From NCBI GenBank assembly GCA_950295325.1, contig OX485809.1, positions 14,322,001-14,386,000 of the forward strand: a stretch of DNA of 64,000 bases. The letters run 5' to 3'. The notes beneath the pieces are model-generated. The model searched no databases. It saw only the letters and a program-made list of their open reading frames with translations, and was not told where the DNA came from. The stretch is from Polytrichum commune (Eukaryota; Streptophyta; Polytrichopsida; Polytrichales; Polytrichaceae). Each line of letters starts with the position of its first letter. The first letter of the stretch is position 1. Both the position numbers and the translations under genes were made by a program. Shown piece after piece: positions 14,321-24,700 of the stretch.

Positions 14321-15204
14321 GGTTTATTGAGAATCTCATGCCATCCATACATGCATGCATGCACGGTACAGGATGATTTCATATGGAATTTAATTATTTT
14401 TATTTCTGATGAAAAGTAATTGATGAGAGGAGGTCATTCGGACATGAAGGCTTGACATGTGTAGGTAAAAATAAAAATAAAAAGAGAAGCAGACATGGCT
14501 ATCACACATAACTCTAGAGAAATCTAGAGCTCTCTTCCTCGGCCACGGGGTTTTAGTAAAATAAACTACGGATGGGTGGTGACTCAGTTGTTGGTTCAAA
14601 GTTTCAAAATCAAGCTTATTGATTGACAACAATGGCATGTTGAGTGGATGGTGCATGCATGACTTGGGACATTACTTAAGGCCCACTTTATACTTGGGAT
14701 TGGATTAAGGGCTAGTCCGTACTCTAAGAATTTTCAACCAATAAGATCACTTGGTTTCATCAAAATCTAGACTAACGGCATTATACTAGGGTTGGGCCCC
14801 AACATTTACCAATCCTATATGGTATCCTCAATGGCACAAATTTGGCGCCAAACCTTCCAACCAGTTTGAAAAATCCAAGACAAGGTTTTCCTTGGCTTGA
14901 ACTCTCAACATGGGCCAGTTTGGGCTCATCTGTTGGAAGATGAATATCTTTATTATCAATCCATGAAAGGTTAATTCTCTTCACTAAACTTTTCCCTTGA
15001 GAACATCAGGACCAAAATTAGACCTCGTCACTGTACATGTGACAAGATTAAACCCAACATAAGTTGATAAAGTTGAGCCAGGTTGAAGACTTTATACTTG
15101 AGAATCAGACCAGTGCTCAAGCCAACCCCATGATGTGTACAAAGTACCTAATTCATATGCGCAAGTGCAACATGCTGGGACGACACATGCCCATATTAAT
15201 GAAC

Positions 15205-15620
15205 TCACAAAAGAGAGATGATGATGATGACCGACATCATCGCACATAAACTCTATTGTTGAAATTAGTGATGGGTTAGACAGAGTGTGTGAATCTTGAT
15301 GAAGATCAGCTACAAAATGTGTTTGAGTCAACCATACGTTGATTGAATTGTTCCCGAGAGACAGCAACTTTCATGAGCTGGGAGAATTCATGTTGAGACT
15401 GGGGTATGAAACTATGTGACCTGGCAATTCATTGTGGAAGATATTTGCAGAGGCACTGCAGCTGTGGCATCGAGAACCCATGTCATCATCAGAGGTGGCA
15501 CTTTATGATGACGTGGTAATATGACGTGGCACTTTCGTCATCTCACAACAACCTTTGGCTTCTCTCACACACAGACACACATGGCAACACAATGAACTAG
15601 AATGCTCGAACATCACCCTA
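15205..15620. repeat. Upstream repeat B, copy 3, with a second TGACGTGG pair
   Basis: This is a diverged direct copy of 13665-14160, including TTCCCGAGAGACAGCA, TTTCATGAGCTGGGAG, an AGGCACTGCAGC block and TGACGTGG at 15509 and 15522. It ends next to the Harbinger-like MITE that starts at 15630. Confidence 0.65.
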
Positions 15621-15668
15621 CTACACTGAGGGCCACTTCACACACAAGGCTGAAGGCCCCTGACCATG

Positions 15669-15998
15669 CAATGTAAGAGCTCTCATTGGTCGAAAAGGTA
15701 GAGACCATCCAAGTTCACTTCACACTAGGAGGTGAAGGCCTAAAGGCCCAAAGAAAAGTTCGTGGATGAAAAGTCTACATGGAGTCCTACATGGCAAGTT
15801 GTGGATAAGGGTGCATGGTCTCCCGGAATTTGCAATGTAAGAGCTCTCATTGGTCGAAAAGGTAGAGACCATCCAAGTTCACTTCACACTAGGAGGTGAA
15901 GGCCTAAAGGCCCAAAGAAAAGTTTGTGGATGAAAAGTCTACATGGAGTCCTACATGGCAGGTTGTGGATAAGGGTGCATGGTCTCCCGGAATTTGCG
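15669..15998. repeat. Tandem duplication, unit 164 bp, inside MITE P copy 1
   Basis: The stretch beginning CAATGTAAGAGCTCTCATTG at 15669 begins again at 15833 and is nearly identical through GGTCTCCCGGAATTTG. Only a few substitutions separate the units, for example AAAAGTTCGTGG versus AAAAGTTTGTGG, so the duplication is young relative to the surrounding decayed repeats. Confidence 0.9.
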
Positions 15999-16048
15999 TC
16001 AAGCCCACCTCCAAGAGGTGGGCTTGACGCAAATTCCGGGAGACCATG
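15978..16048. repeat. Perfect 34-bp inverted repeat with 3-base spacer
   Basis: Left arm 15978-16011 (starts CATGGTCTCCCGG) and right arm 16015-16048 (ends CCGGGAGACCATG) are exact reverse complements around the spacer CAA. Diverged equivalents lie inside the sister MITEs near 53390-53450 and 53818-53890. Confidence 0.95.
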
Positions 16049-16382
16049 ACTTTTTTAATATATTTTTCAGCATGACAGATTTCAAGACAGACTGCAAGGC
16101 ATATTCCAAAATAGATTCTAAGACAAACAAACACCACCAAGTAATTCTCTTAAATTGATAAAATTTGAGACGTACTATATTGAACCAATTCCTCCCCTCT
16201 TTTTCTACGAACAAAATATGCAATGGTCCCGCAACATGGTCCATTCTCACTTCACACTATGGTTGAGGGCCCCTGACTACATAAAACGGCTTTCCCAACA
16301 CCCATGGTACGGCCTTTGGATGAGAGTCAAGGGTCCTCACCATTACAAGGTCACGGCTCTTGGCTCATGTGTGAAGTGGCCC

Positions 16383-17400
16383 TGATTATCCCAATTAGTG
16401 CGTGTGGTACTAATTCCCGAGACACACTCTATTTCCAACGTCTCAAAATTAGTGAGGGTTGAATTTTTTTATAGAGTGATACTAAATTCATGAATGAATG
16501 TTCAAATACCATACATTTCAAGAAAATTAATGTGCTTTCTAAGGTGCTTGTAGAGTGATAAAAAAAACCTATATGTGAAACACATGATTATCAATGAATA
16601 GTGGCAAGAAGAATAATGTTGATACTCTCAATGAATAGTGTGGAGATGAACAATGCTTCCTAGATCTTGTGATGGCACTAATTTCATAGTGTTAAAGAAA
16701 TATAATACCACCTTCACTAATTTTTCACTTGCACTATTAACCCTCCCTCTCTAACTGGGATAATTAGTGTACTTAACCCCTCGAAAGATGCCTACCCCAA
16801 ATATTGTACTTAATGTCATGTGGTATTTTAAGTCATTGTGGTAACTATTCTAATGGCACTCCTTGTGAATGGGTTTATAAGTGCTATCATCCCAACTCAT
16901 AAATAGTTCATCCACTACCCTATTCGCGTGTTTTTGCATTCTACATCTTTGGTATAGTAAATTTGGTATATTCTGCATCCTAACAATCATCTAATGAGAA
17001 ATTGTCAAGGAGGATTGAAACTTGGATGGAAAATCATTTAGTGTAGTTCTCAAATCTCCACTAGATTGATGAAGCTATGAAATAGAGATGATGACGGTGG
17101 CCAACATCATAATGGATAAACTCCGATGTTTAATCTGTGATGGGTTAGGGACAGTGTAATAGCTACAATGAAACTGAAAACATAATAAAATAATAAAATA
17201 ATAAAAACTAAAACTAAAAATTGCAGCTTATGGGTTGTGGATCATCCATAACTACCCATGTAGCCGCAATCAATGTAGTTTTTCCCCCCTTTTTTCAAAC
17301 TCTCAATCCGGAAAAACATTGCATACTTCTATTTACTTATGTGTGTATCTATTTAAAGATAGGTGGTAAGTTCGACTAAACTTTATAAGTTATGAGGTCA
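16383..17400. other. AT-rich intergenic DNA with a short repeat-B fragment
   Basis: No open frame, RNA gene or terminal repeat that I can support. A fragment of upstream repeat B (AGAGATGATGACGG, GTGATGGGTTAGGGACAG) sits at about 17030-17165, followed by short AT-rich microsatellite-like sequence near 17185-17215. Confidence 0.4.
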
Positions 17401-17525
17401 AGCAGCCCACCCTTCAAAAGGATGGAAGTAACCCTACCGAGAAGGTTGGTAAAACATGATCATGGTAGGAAGAATGGGCTCCCATTCACGTCGGTGTTCG
17501 AAATACTTTGATGTTATTTTTTCAT
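17340..17525 (+). repeat. Probable 3' end of a non-LTR retroelement
   Basis: The segment contains GCAGCCCACCCTTC, then GGTTGGTAAAACATGATCATGG and GGGCTCCCATTCACGTCGG before a T-rich tail. The same order (GCCCACC, a run of short G/C-rich words, GGGCTC..ATTCACGTCGG or CTCGCATTCATGCCGG, then a T-rich or short-period tail) is seen at 50030-50160 and 57480-57660. This suggests three 3' ends of related retroelements. Confidence 0.5.
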
Positions 17526-17539
17526 TTCCTTCCTTGAAA

Positions 17540-18970
17540 CATTCGGTTCTAAAAGCAACATTGATCTAAAAGAGATGTCTATGTTTCATTCTTAGATCAT
17601 CACAAAGTGAGTGCGACGGTGCATTCAGGAAGCCAAATTAAGTAGTCACAAATCATTTGTGTCATGAAGTACAAAATAATGCCACTTTGGCCAATCACGA
17701 TGGCTAACATAGGATCTACTCTCTCAAGGATGCAGTGGAGGATGTATTCAAGAAAAGGTGAACAACAAATTTTTGTTAATACAAGACCTCACGCGCTAGG
17801 AGACTAATTTTGTGGAGTTTTTTGCAAAACAATCCAACATTAGTCGCCTCTTGCCTTATTTTGAGGCATATGCTAAGTCACAGTGATGATTAACAACTTC
17901 ACCATAAGCACCAACTCACGACACTTGACGTTCAAGTGTGTTTCTTAATATCTTGGCATGAGTATGTTCAATACAATGGTGTTGTGAGGTGCATGCCAAT
18001 GTTACACAATGATCTACAAGTTGACTCAAGTGTACGCAAATGACACCTGTCATTTAGTGCTCTCAAGAATATTTTTCTCTTACATACTAAAATGTAAACA
18101 CATGACACTTGCCATTAGTATGCTCAAAAATATCTTCTCATTGCATACCAAAACACAAGACTATCATCTACAATATCTTAATGCGCTACTCCAAATGTCA
18201 TAATGTAGATATTTTCACTTTAAATAAAATATATATTATATTGACGAATGCAATCATATTGGCAATTAGTAGGCGCGACACTTTGAGACCTTTGGACCTC
18301 TAGTTTAAGCCCTTCGCAAATAGTAAACGTGACACTAATAGGTGGTCCATTTTGACAATTTAGCTCTCATGATTTCCATGGGTTGCATATAATATCCTTT
18401 TTTCCCCTTTCTTTTGGTGTAGATCCAACACACATTTTCTATACTACCCTAAGTTTTCCAATTTGTTTCATCCTTGGTAAGTCCCCCAAACAAAAGCAAA
18501 GTGTTTGGGGTGCCACTTCAAGGATTACTTACCTTATCTTGACTTTGAGCTCCTTTTTTTAAGGAGCAAATTGTGTATATGTCAATGTGAGGTTAAAACA
18601 TAACCTTCCTCTTGTTAACTTTGTACCGAGCTTAGGGGACTAGAATTGAGCAAGCTAATCCGTGGCATTTTGGATGATTGTGAGAATGTTATGAAGCGCA
18701 CATAAGGCATGAGTGCTTGCAAGTGACACTAATATTAAAACAACACTTGTTTTTTATCCTTAAGTTGACAACAAGTGAATGCAACGGTGCACTTTAAGTA
18801 AGTCAAGATTAGAAACCATTAATCATATGCATCATTAGGTACAAAATAGCACCAACTTGGCCAACATAGTGGCAGTGTAAGAAGGGTGTAAGAAAGGTTC
18901 ACGATAAGCACCAACTTTGGCCAGTTGCATTGGTTTATCTAGGATTGACCTACTCAGAGAGGCGACATAA
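17540..18970. repeat. Dispersed repeat C, two copies in direct orientation
   Basis: The stretch at about 17540-17720 (GAGTGCGACGGTGCATTC, GTCATGAAGTACAAAATAATG, TTGGCCAATCACGATGG) recurs at about 18730-18880 (GAATGCAACGGTGCACTTT, CATTAGGTACAAAATAGCAC, TTGGCCAACATAGTGG). Both copies are heavily diverged. Between them are fragments of repeat D (18020-18220). No gene is seen. Confidence 0.55.
18020..18220. repeat. Dispersed repeat D, copy 1, internally duplicated
   Basis: The words GACACTTGCCATTAGTATGC, ACTAAAATGTAAACACATGAC and ACTATCATCTACAATATCTTAATG recur in the same order at 22775-22945. Each copy has the GACACYTGYCATTTAGT..CTCAA word twice, so the repeat contains an old internal duplication of about 65 bp. 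Confidence 0.65.
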
Positions 18971-20815
18971 GATTTAGTGCTCAACAAAAGGTTAACAAGC
19001 TTTCAATCAATGCAAGATTCTTGCATATTACAAAGACAACTTTGTAGTCATCCCTACTTAAGAATATAACATTTGTGGAGACACATGGTGGGTATAGTTG
19101 ATATTTAAGTAAAATTAGACCAAGTTCAAGTCTAAAATTATAACATGATGAGTTCTTTCACATGATTCGAGGATAGGATTGTGTAGTAAGATCCTTCAAC
19201 AATATGCAGAGGTGATCATGATAGTATAATAACAATTGCTTTGCTGATATTTCACTATTCATATTCATGCACTGAAATTTGCAAACCCACATGTGTTTAG
19301 GTACAACTCAATGCCATAAGCTTAATGCTTGATTTCCACAAACCCAATATGCACGATTACTATAAATAAACAAATCAAAATTATCACCAACACCACAACT
19401 TTGGTTTGACTAGGCTACTTGCTTGCACGAATTTCAACCCAAAGCAACATTATACCAAAAAAACAAAGGTGACCTTTGAATCACGGTAAGGTACATGCCG
19501 TGGTGGACTCGGAATCACTAGGATCTTGACCTAATCAACCCCACAGTTGTCGAGTCCAATCTATGCAATCGCATGTTTGCAGTGTGAAACAAGATGCATA
19601 AATGGTTGGAAGATTATCTGAACCTTGTAGGAAGCTAAAAGCTAAAACCCACAACCCACAACCAACAAATCCATTGGAATATGGAAAGAAATTCAACATA
19701 ACATGCGTACACCTAAAACTCATGCCATAATCCAAATTACCCCATATTGTTGGGAATTCATGTTCCCTTGAAGCCCTAAAGAGCTTTGACCAAAAGAACC
19801 TTTGTTGTTGGCATTGATGAAATGAAAATTCAATGAGAAATGTAATGCAAGAGGGTTCATATAAATCAATCCGAAATTCTAAACCTGCAACTATATTGCA
19901 AGCTCCCCCACCAATCCTAATCAACTCCAAATACATACAATCTACGCCTCAAATTAGAAAACCCAATAAAATCTTCATTAAATATCATATGCTTCAATAA
20001 ATCTTCTCATTCTTAAGTGAGCCTGGAATTTAAGGCCACCAACTCTTTCAAAACAACATATCTTGTGTTCATAGCCTTCCTACCCACTCAAGTTGCACTC
20101 AACTTGAAATTGGACATGTCTTGCAAGTTTGAGTCATCTTACCATTGCATATGCAATACTGATGTTCGGACTCGGCCTTCCTTCCCCCACGCAAAAGCTT
20201 TGAAATCCATGAAAGCCACGCTTTTTGTTGATGCTTGGATGGGCCAAGTGAAATCATTTGTAAGTAATACTGCCCCCAAAGTGATATCAATTTATTCAAA
20301 TTTTAGCCAACTTGGAAATGAAGAATAAAAAATGATATTGTATTGGATCATGCAAAAAATTGTGGAGCCAAGTCACATGCAAACTTGCACAATAGCATGG
20401 TCTACAAGATTTCTCATTGAAGTTGGTGCATCTTTTCTAGCTCAAGTTTAGGACTCGGCAACTATGCAATTGATTAGGCGAGTCATTTTAACCTTGGGAG
20501 TTAGAAGCTATGCAACATTTGAACATCAATCGGAAATTGGGTATCAGAAACACATGTGCGTCCAAGAACCTAGATCCCCAAAATTACTCAAACTTGTAGA
20601 AGTCCTAGATGGCAATCAAACCATGTAGTCATTGATTTTCAACTCGCAAATCAAGCTCCCTTCTTCTTTTTTATTTTATTTTTATTTTGGTCTTTCTCTG
20701 CTTTACATACTAGTCATAAGGTAGTGATAGGGCAATTTAAACCATCAATTCACAACATAAGAAAAGAAAAGACTTCAAGCTTTCTCAAAGTCTTTGATTT
20801 GTGCTTCTTACACGC
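18970..20815. other. Intergenic DNA without recognisable gene
   Basis: Open frames of about 100-130 codons exist on both strands (19535-19936 minus; 20017-20328 plus), but their translations show no domain, no splice-supported extension and no resemblance that I recognise. I treat this stretch as non-coding or as an unidentified decayed repeat. Confidence 0.35.
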
Positions 20816-20817
20816 CC

Positions 20818-20845
20818 CCTAAACTCTAAACCCTAAACCCTAACC
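20818..20845. repeat. Short telomere-like tract (CCCTAAA type)
   Basis: The tract CTAAACTCTAAACCCTAAAC continuing into CCTAACCC carries about three to four degenerate copies of the plant telomeric heptamer CCCTAAA. It is too short to imply a chromosome end and is best read as an interstitial telomeric repeat or a chance promoter-type telo-box cluster. Confidence 0.6.
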
Positions 20846-20969
20846 CACCCAAATCCTCAAGCATGAGGGTACATGAGAGGGGAATGTGACAACAAGGAGG
20901 GAGATTTGAATTGAGCACACCCTTTCCCTAGGGTTTGGGGATATAAGAGAGGGAATAACATTACAGAGG

Positions 20970-21280
20970 TCAGAATGTATTTAGTAAGATTGAACTATAC
21001 ATCCCAAAAACGATAAGCCATTCTAGGCTCAACGATCAATATAATTGGAGAAGGGGGAGGGAGGAGGAGGACCTATATGACCATTCAACTTCCACCAGAA
21101 TCTTCACCTCGACAATGAATAATATACTCAACGAGCCCCATAAATCATGAGAAAAAAAATGGCTACAAACACAATCCGCAATCGACAATCATCTTGCACT
21201 CACTACATCTCTCACAACCTACGAGATATGAGTACATAGAAAAAGTGTCCATTCAAGACCTGCTTAAACCTCAACATTTG
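20970..21280 (+). repeat. Dispersed repeat A fragment
   Basis: It shares ATTGAACTATACATC..AAACGATAAGCCATTCTAG, CAATATAATTGGAGAAG, CCTATATGACCATTCAA and GGCTACAAACACAATC blocks with 37140-37400, and more weakly with 23500-23600 and 57180-57380. It is a non-coding member of an abundant repeat family. Confidence 0.5.
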
Positions 21281-21564
21281 TAGCAACTTTTTTGACAAAA
21301 CCTGAGCAAACCTAAACATCTTGGCTCTGAGACGCTATGTCCTATTCCAATGCCTCTATCCTTAGACCTATATTACATGTCCTCCTACTACTCTTTTTGC
21401 ATTCACCCTACATGTCATTCTCCACTCCACGTAGACCTCATGCTCAAGCGGTGTTCCCACAACAATGCATCTATCCCAAACTAAACTTGAGACAGAACCA
21501 ATAATTTAGTATGCAGGTGGCTTTCGCCTTCACATCTTCACTGCCATCTTCACAGAAAAGCAGT

Positions 21565-21566
21565 GG

Positions 21567-21599
<33 letters not shown>

Positions 21600-21600
21600 T
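21565..21600. repeat. Microsatellite (TG)n(AG)n
   Basis: About eleven GT dinucleotides run directly into about six GA dinucleotides. Confidence 0.95.
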
Positions 21601-22054
21601 ATTTAAGGAAGGCCACGTGGCTTCAGCCTTCACATCTTATACTGCGATTTCGAGGTACATGCCACATGGTAGGTGGCCACTTTACGTACCCTGAGAAAAA
21701 GAAGGGATCGATCGATGCTTCCGTTTTTGTTTTCTTCATCTGGAGACGTTCCCGGTGGGCAGTCCGGTGTTTGGGGTGATTTTTGGGCATGATCGATCAT
21801 GATCCCATTGTTTTCCAACTCCAACTGGCTACATGTTGTGATCTTTCGTTTTGCTTTGTGTATGGGAGGTGTGTTTTGTAGATTTCTCGAATGGTCGGTG
21901 AGTTTCCTCGAGCCTTGAACTTCAACCGGTGGTGATTTCTCAAACTCAACCGGTTCATCTGTAACTAGCGGCTGAATCTCCCCGTTCATCACGGCAGTCG
22001 AAATACTTATCCATTTTATTTGATTTTTCAAAATCTCCAAACTTAATGGACTCA

Positions 22055-22607
22055 GGGGTTGTTTGCATCATGGACCATGAAGTTGTCCCATATCAAAGGG
22101 TAATTTCCCCGTGGTCACACTTCCATGGTCTGGTTTCTAAAAAATGCATTTTTAAAGCCGTTGGGCCCATGACTAGGTGTAAACCGAATGTGGGCCATGA
22201 GAAGTGACCATGCACCAAAAAGGGCAGTTTTGAGAAACTTCTTCATCTTTGACCTTCTCCCTTCTTTTTCTCTTCTTTCCTTGTAACTATGGAAACATTT
22301 TGGCAAAAAAAGAAAGAAAGAAAGAAAGAAAGATTATTACTATTAAAATGACATTTCTCTGTCATGGTCCTTTGACATTTGCAACGAGAAAACCTCTTTT
22401 GCCTATCTCATTACAAAACCCGTTGGACCATGATAGTGGATAACGTAGGCCTAAAAATAGGCCTTCTAGAGACCTCAAACTCCATGATCACTCTTACATT
22501 TTTTGTTGTTGATGTGAACCGAAGTGGTCCCAGGACGAGTTCAACGGCCAATCACATGTTTTGAAGGAGCAAGGGGCGACTCCATGGTCGATGACGTAAA
22601 CACCCCC
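22055..22607. mobile_element. MITE Q, copy 1
   Basis: The element is about 553 bp with inverted termini GGGGTTGTTTGCATCATGG and, at the right, the inverse of GGGGGTGTTTACGTCATCG. Its sister at 58541-59749 has GGGGCGGTTTACACTATGG termini and a clean 3-bp TCA duplication. No coding capacity. An (AGAA)n run lies at about 22308-22333. Subterminal GGACCATGAAGTTG is shared between copies. Confidence 0.65.
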
Positions 22608-22774
22608 TGAGTTCATTCCTAATAGCAGCCAACTATGCATGTCCAGGCATGTGTCTGAAAACCTTGAAATTATGGGGAGAATGTATCTAACCCCTTCGAA
22701 TGCGTGTCACAACATCACAAATTAATTGAGAATGAGACCAATCATAATTTTTTGCCCCAAAATAACTCCAAAAT

Positions 22775-22945
22775 AACAAAAATGACACTTGCCATTTAGT
22801 ATACTCAAGAGTATCTTCCACTTGCACACTAAAATGTAAATGTTTGACACTTGCCATTAGTACGCTCAAACCAACTTCCCCTTGTACACTAAACCACAAA
22901 ACTATCATCTAAAATATCTCAATGTGCTACTCTAAAATGTCAATT
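22775..22945. repeat. Dispersed repeat D, copy 2
   Basis: This direct-orientation match to 18020-18220 includes GACACTTGCCATTTAGTATA, ACTAAAATGTAAATG, a second GACACTTGCCATTAGTACGC and ACTATCATCTAAAATATCTC. Confidence 0.65.
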
Positions 22946-23439
22946 TGAAAATCCCATTGATTTGCCGAAAATGCCCTAGTGGATTAGACTTGGAAACAAA
23001 TCCTCTCATTGGATGAGGGGGGGGGGGGGGGTAGTTTCGTTCAACATTTCCGAATAGGCACTTCTCAAGTTGAGGGCAAGTGGTGTTCCCACATTGGCTG
23101 AATAACAAAGGGACTTGTATATAAACAATCAATCGTGATGGCATAAAGCAACAGATGTAAGACTGATGTATGGCGGATTAAAGAATATGTGATTAGAGGG
23201 TTTTAATTGACATTCGCCCCTTTCTTTGTAGCAGCTTGACCATTTTTTTTTTAATTTTTTTTTAATATTTTGGTTAAGGTATACCATTGAGACTCTTCCT
23301 ATGCTCTGAAGTAAAGATTTGTATGTGAGCTTCAAATTGGCACTTCAAGATAGAGTGGTCGGTTCTTCCCGTTCATTGTAACTTTCTTGATGGTAAGGTT
23401 TGCAGGCTTGATTTGGTTGCTTGTTTTAAAGAAACACCT

Positions 23440-24700
23440 ATATTAGAGTGGTGTGTGGCTGGTGTGGATCTAAGAATGGACACCAAAAAGACATATGTTT
23501 AAATGAGATTGAATTACGTGCTCAATATTAATCTCAGCTCAATAGTGATATATAAAGGGGGGGAGGACCTATATGATCATCTAATGAAGGAGAGAATATT
23601 CACTTTGATATTGGGGCGCAAGCACGGTCAAGTACACAACTTCATTCCCTTGCACATGTTTAAGTGAAAGTGATTCAAAACTATATACTAACTTTGAATT
23701 TTGTGAAGGAAAAAATCACAAACATTTGAAAAACTCATTGATCTACAAAGCCAAGTAATTTATGTTGACATGTTTATTTCCAAGAAAAGACTACATATTT
23801 TAGAGTACGGTGCAAGAAGTGTGCAAGTAGATGTATTGAACATGAAATTGTTTAAAAATTGTTTAAAACACAATAAAATTATGTTAAATTAATGTTTTTT
23901 TACATAGTTTCATAATGATGCCCTCAAGTTTATGATGAATTTAAGGAATATGAAAAAAATCCAACTTCAAAATGAAATCTATGTCCAAAACCAAATTGAG
24001 CCATTATCTTTTGAGCAGTACTTTTAGTAATAAATTTTGAAGATCTCATCTTGAAATCTCGGGGGGGGGGGGCAGTGTGTTAAAAAGTTAAGGATATAGG
24101 TGCGAACAACCACTATTTTATAGGGGGTATTACTTTCAATTCTCTTCTTTTTTCACATGCTATCATTATGTAAATTTCTACTTTGGGTTAATAGAAAATG
24201 GCTTGCATTACTTATAATTCCAAATTACTTATTATTCCATACCCTATAGTACTTTAAAGATGTCCAGTGCCATTTTTGATACCCTATATTACTCTTAAGT
24301 CCAATTATAATTTTTTGCCCCCCCCCCCCCGAGCTTGACATTTTACATTTGAGTACCTAACACAACAATAAAGGGCACCATGAAAGAAAAAGAATAAGAC
24401 CAATTTAAACAATACCTTGCTGCTACTTTTAGGCGTTTGACCAAAAAAATGATTCTAGTATACTGGAACATTTTTCTGTATAATTGACCGTGCTTACTTC
24501 CATTGAATAAGAAAATATAATATACATGATCTCTGAAAATAATGAGAAAAAAGTTACAAAAATTACAGTTTGGGTTTGCTAATCATCTCGCATTAGTCAC
24601 GGGTTTCATATCATAGGAGAAGTGGGTGCATTGTTAAAAGTGTTTGTTTAAAATTAGCTATACCTTATCACAACTTATCAACTCCTCAAGGGGTGCACTT
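23440..24700 (+). repeat. Dispersed repeat A, broken copy
   Basis: The copy begins around GTGGATCTAAGAATGGACACC at 23463, continues with TTGAATTACGTGCTCAATATT and AACCTATATGATCATCTAATG-like blocks, and resumes near 24560-24700 with TTTGCTAATCATCTCGCATTA and TTTCATATCATAGGAG. The same blocks occur in order at 37100-37400 and 57150-57760, and reversed near 28120-28170, 28905-28950 and 56890-56960. Homopolymer G runs at 23019-23031 and 24061-24072 and a C run near 24318-24330 lie in the neighbourhood. Confidence 0.5.

Larger units (their letters stand above)
15630..16382. mobile_element. Harbinger-like MITE P, copy 1 (3-bp target duplication TGA)
   Basis: The element is 753 bp, starts GGGCCACTTCACACAC and ends in the inverse GTGTGAAGTGGCCC, flanked by TGA at 15627-15629 and TGA at 16383-16385. 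Sister copies are at 53197-53536 (flanked by TTA/TTA) and 53574-54072. A 3-bp T-N-A duplication with G-rich termini fits the PIF/Harbinger superfamily. It has no coding capacity. It contains a 164-bp tandem duplication and a perfect hairpin, listed separately. Confidence 0.8.

Noticed and set aside
20818-20845. Telomere end or centromere signature
   Set aside because: Only a few degenerate CCCTAAA units; genes and transposons continue on both sides.
21630-22040. 136-codon minus-strand frame
   Set aside because: No recognisable domain, overlaps a dispersed repeat also present near 59870, and no splice extension.
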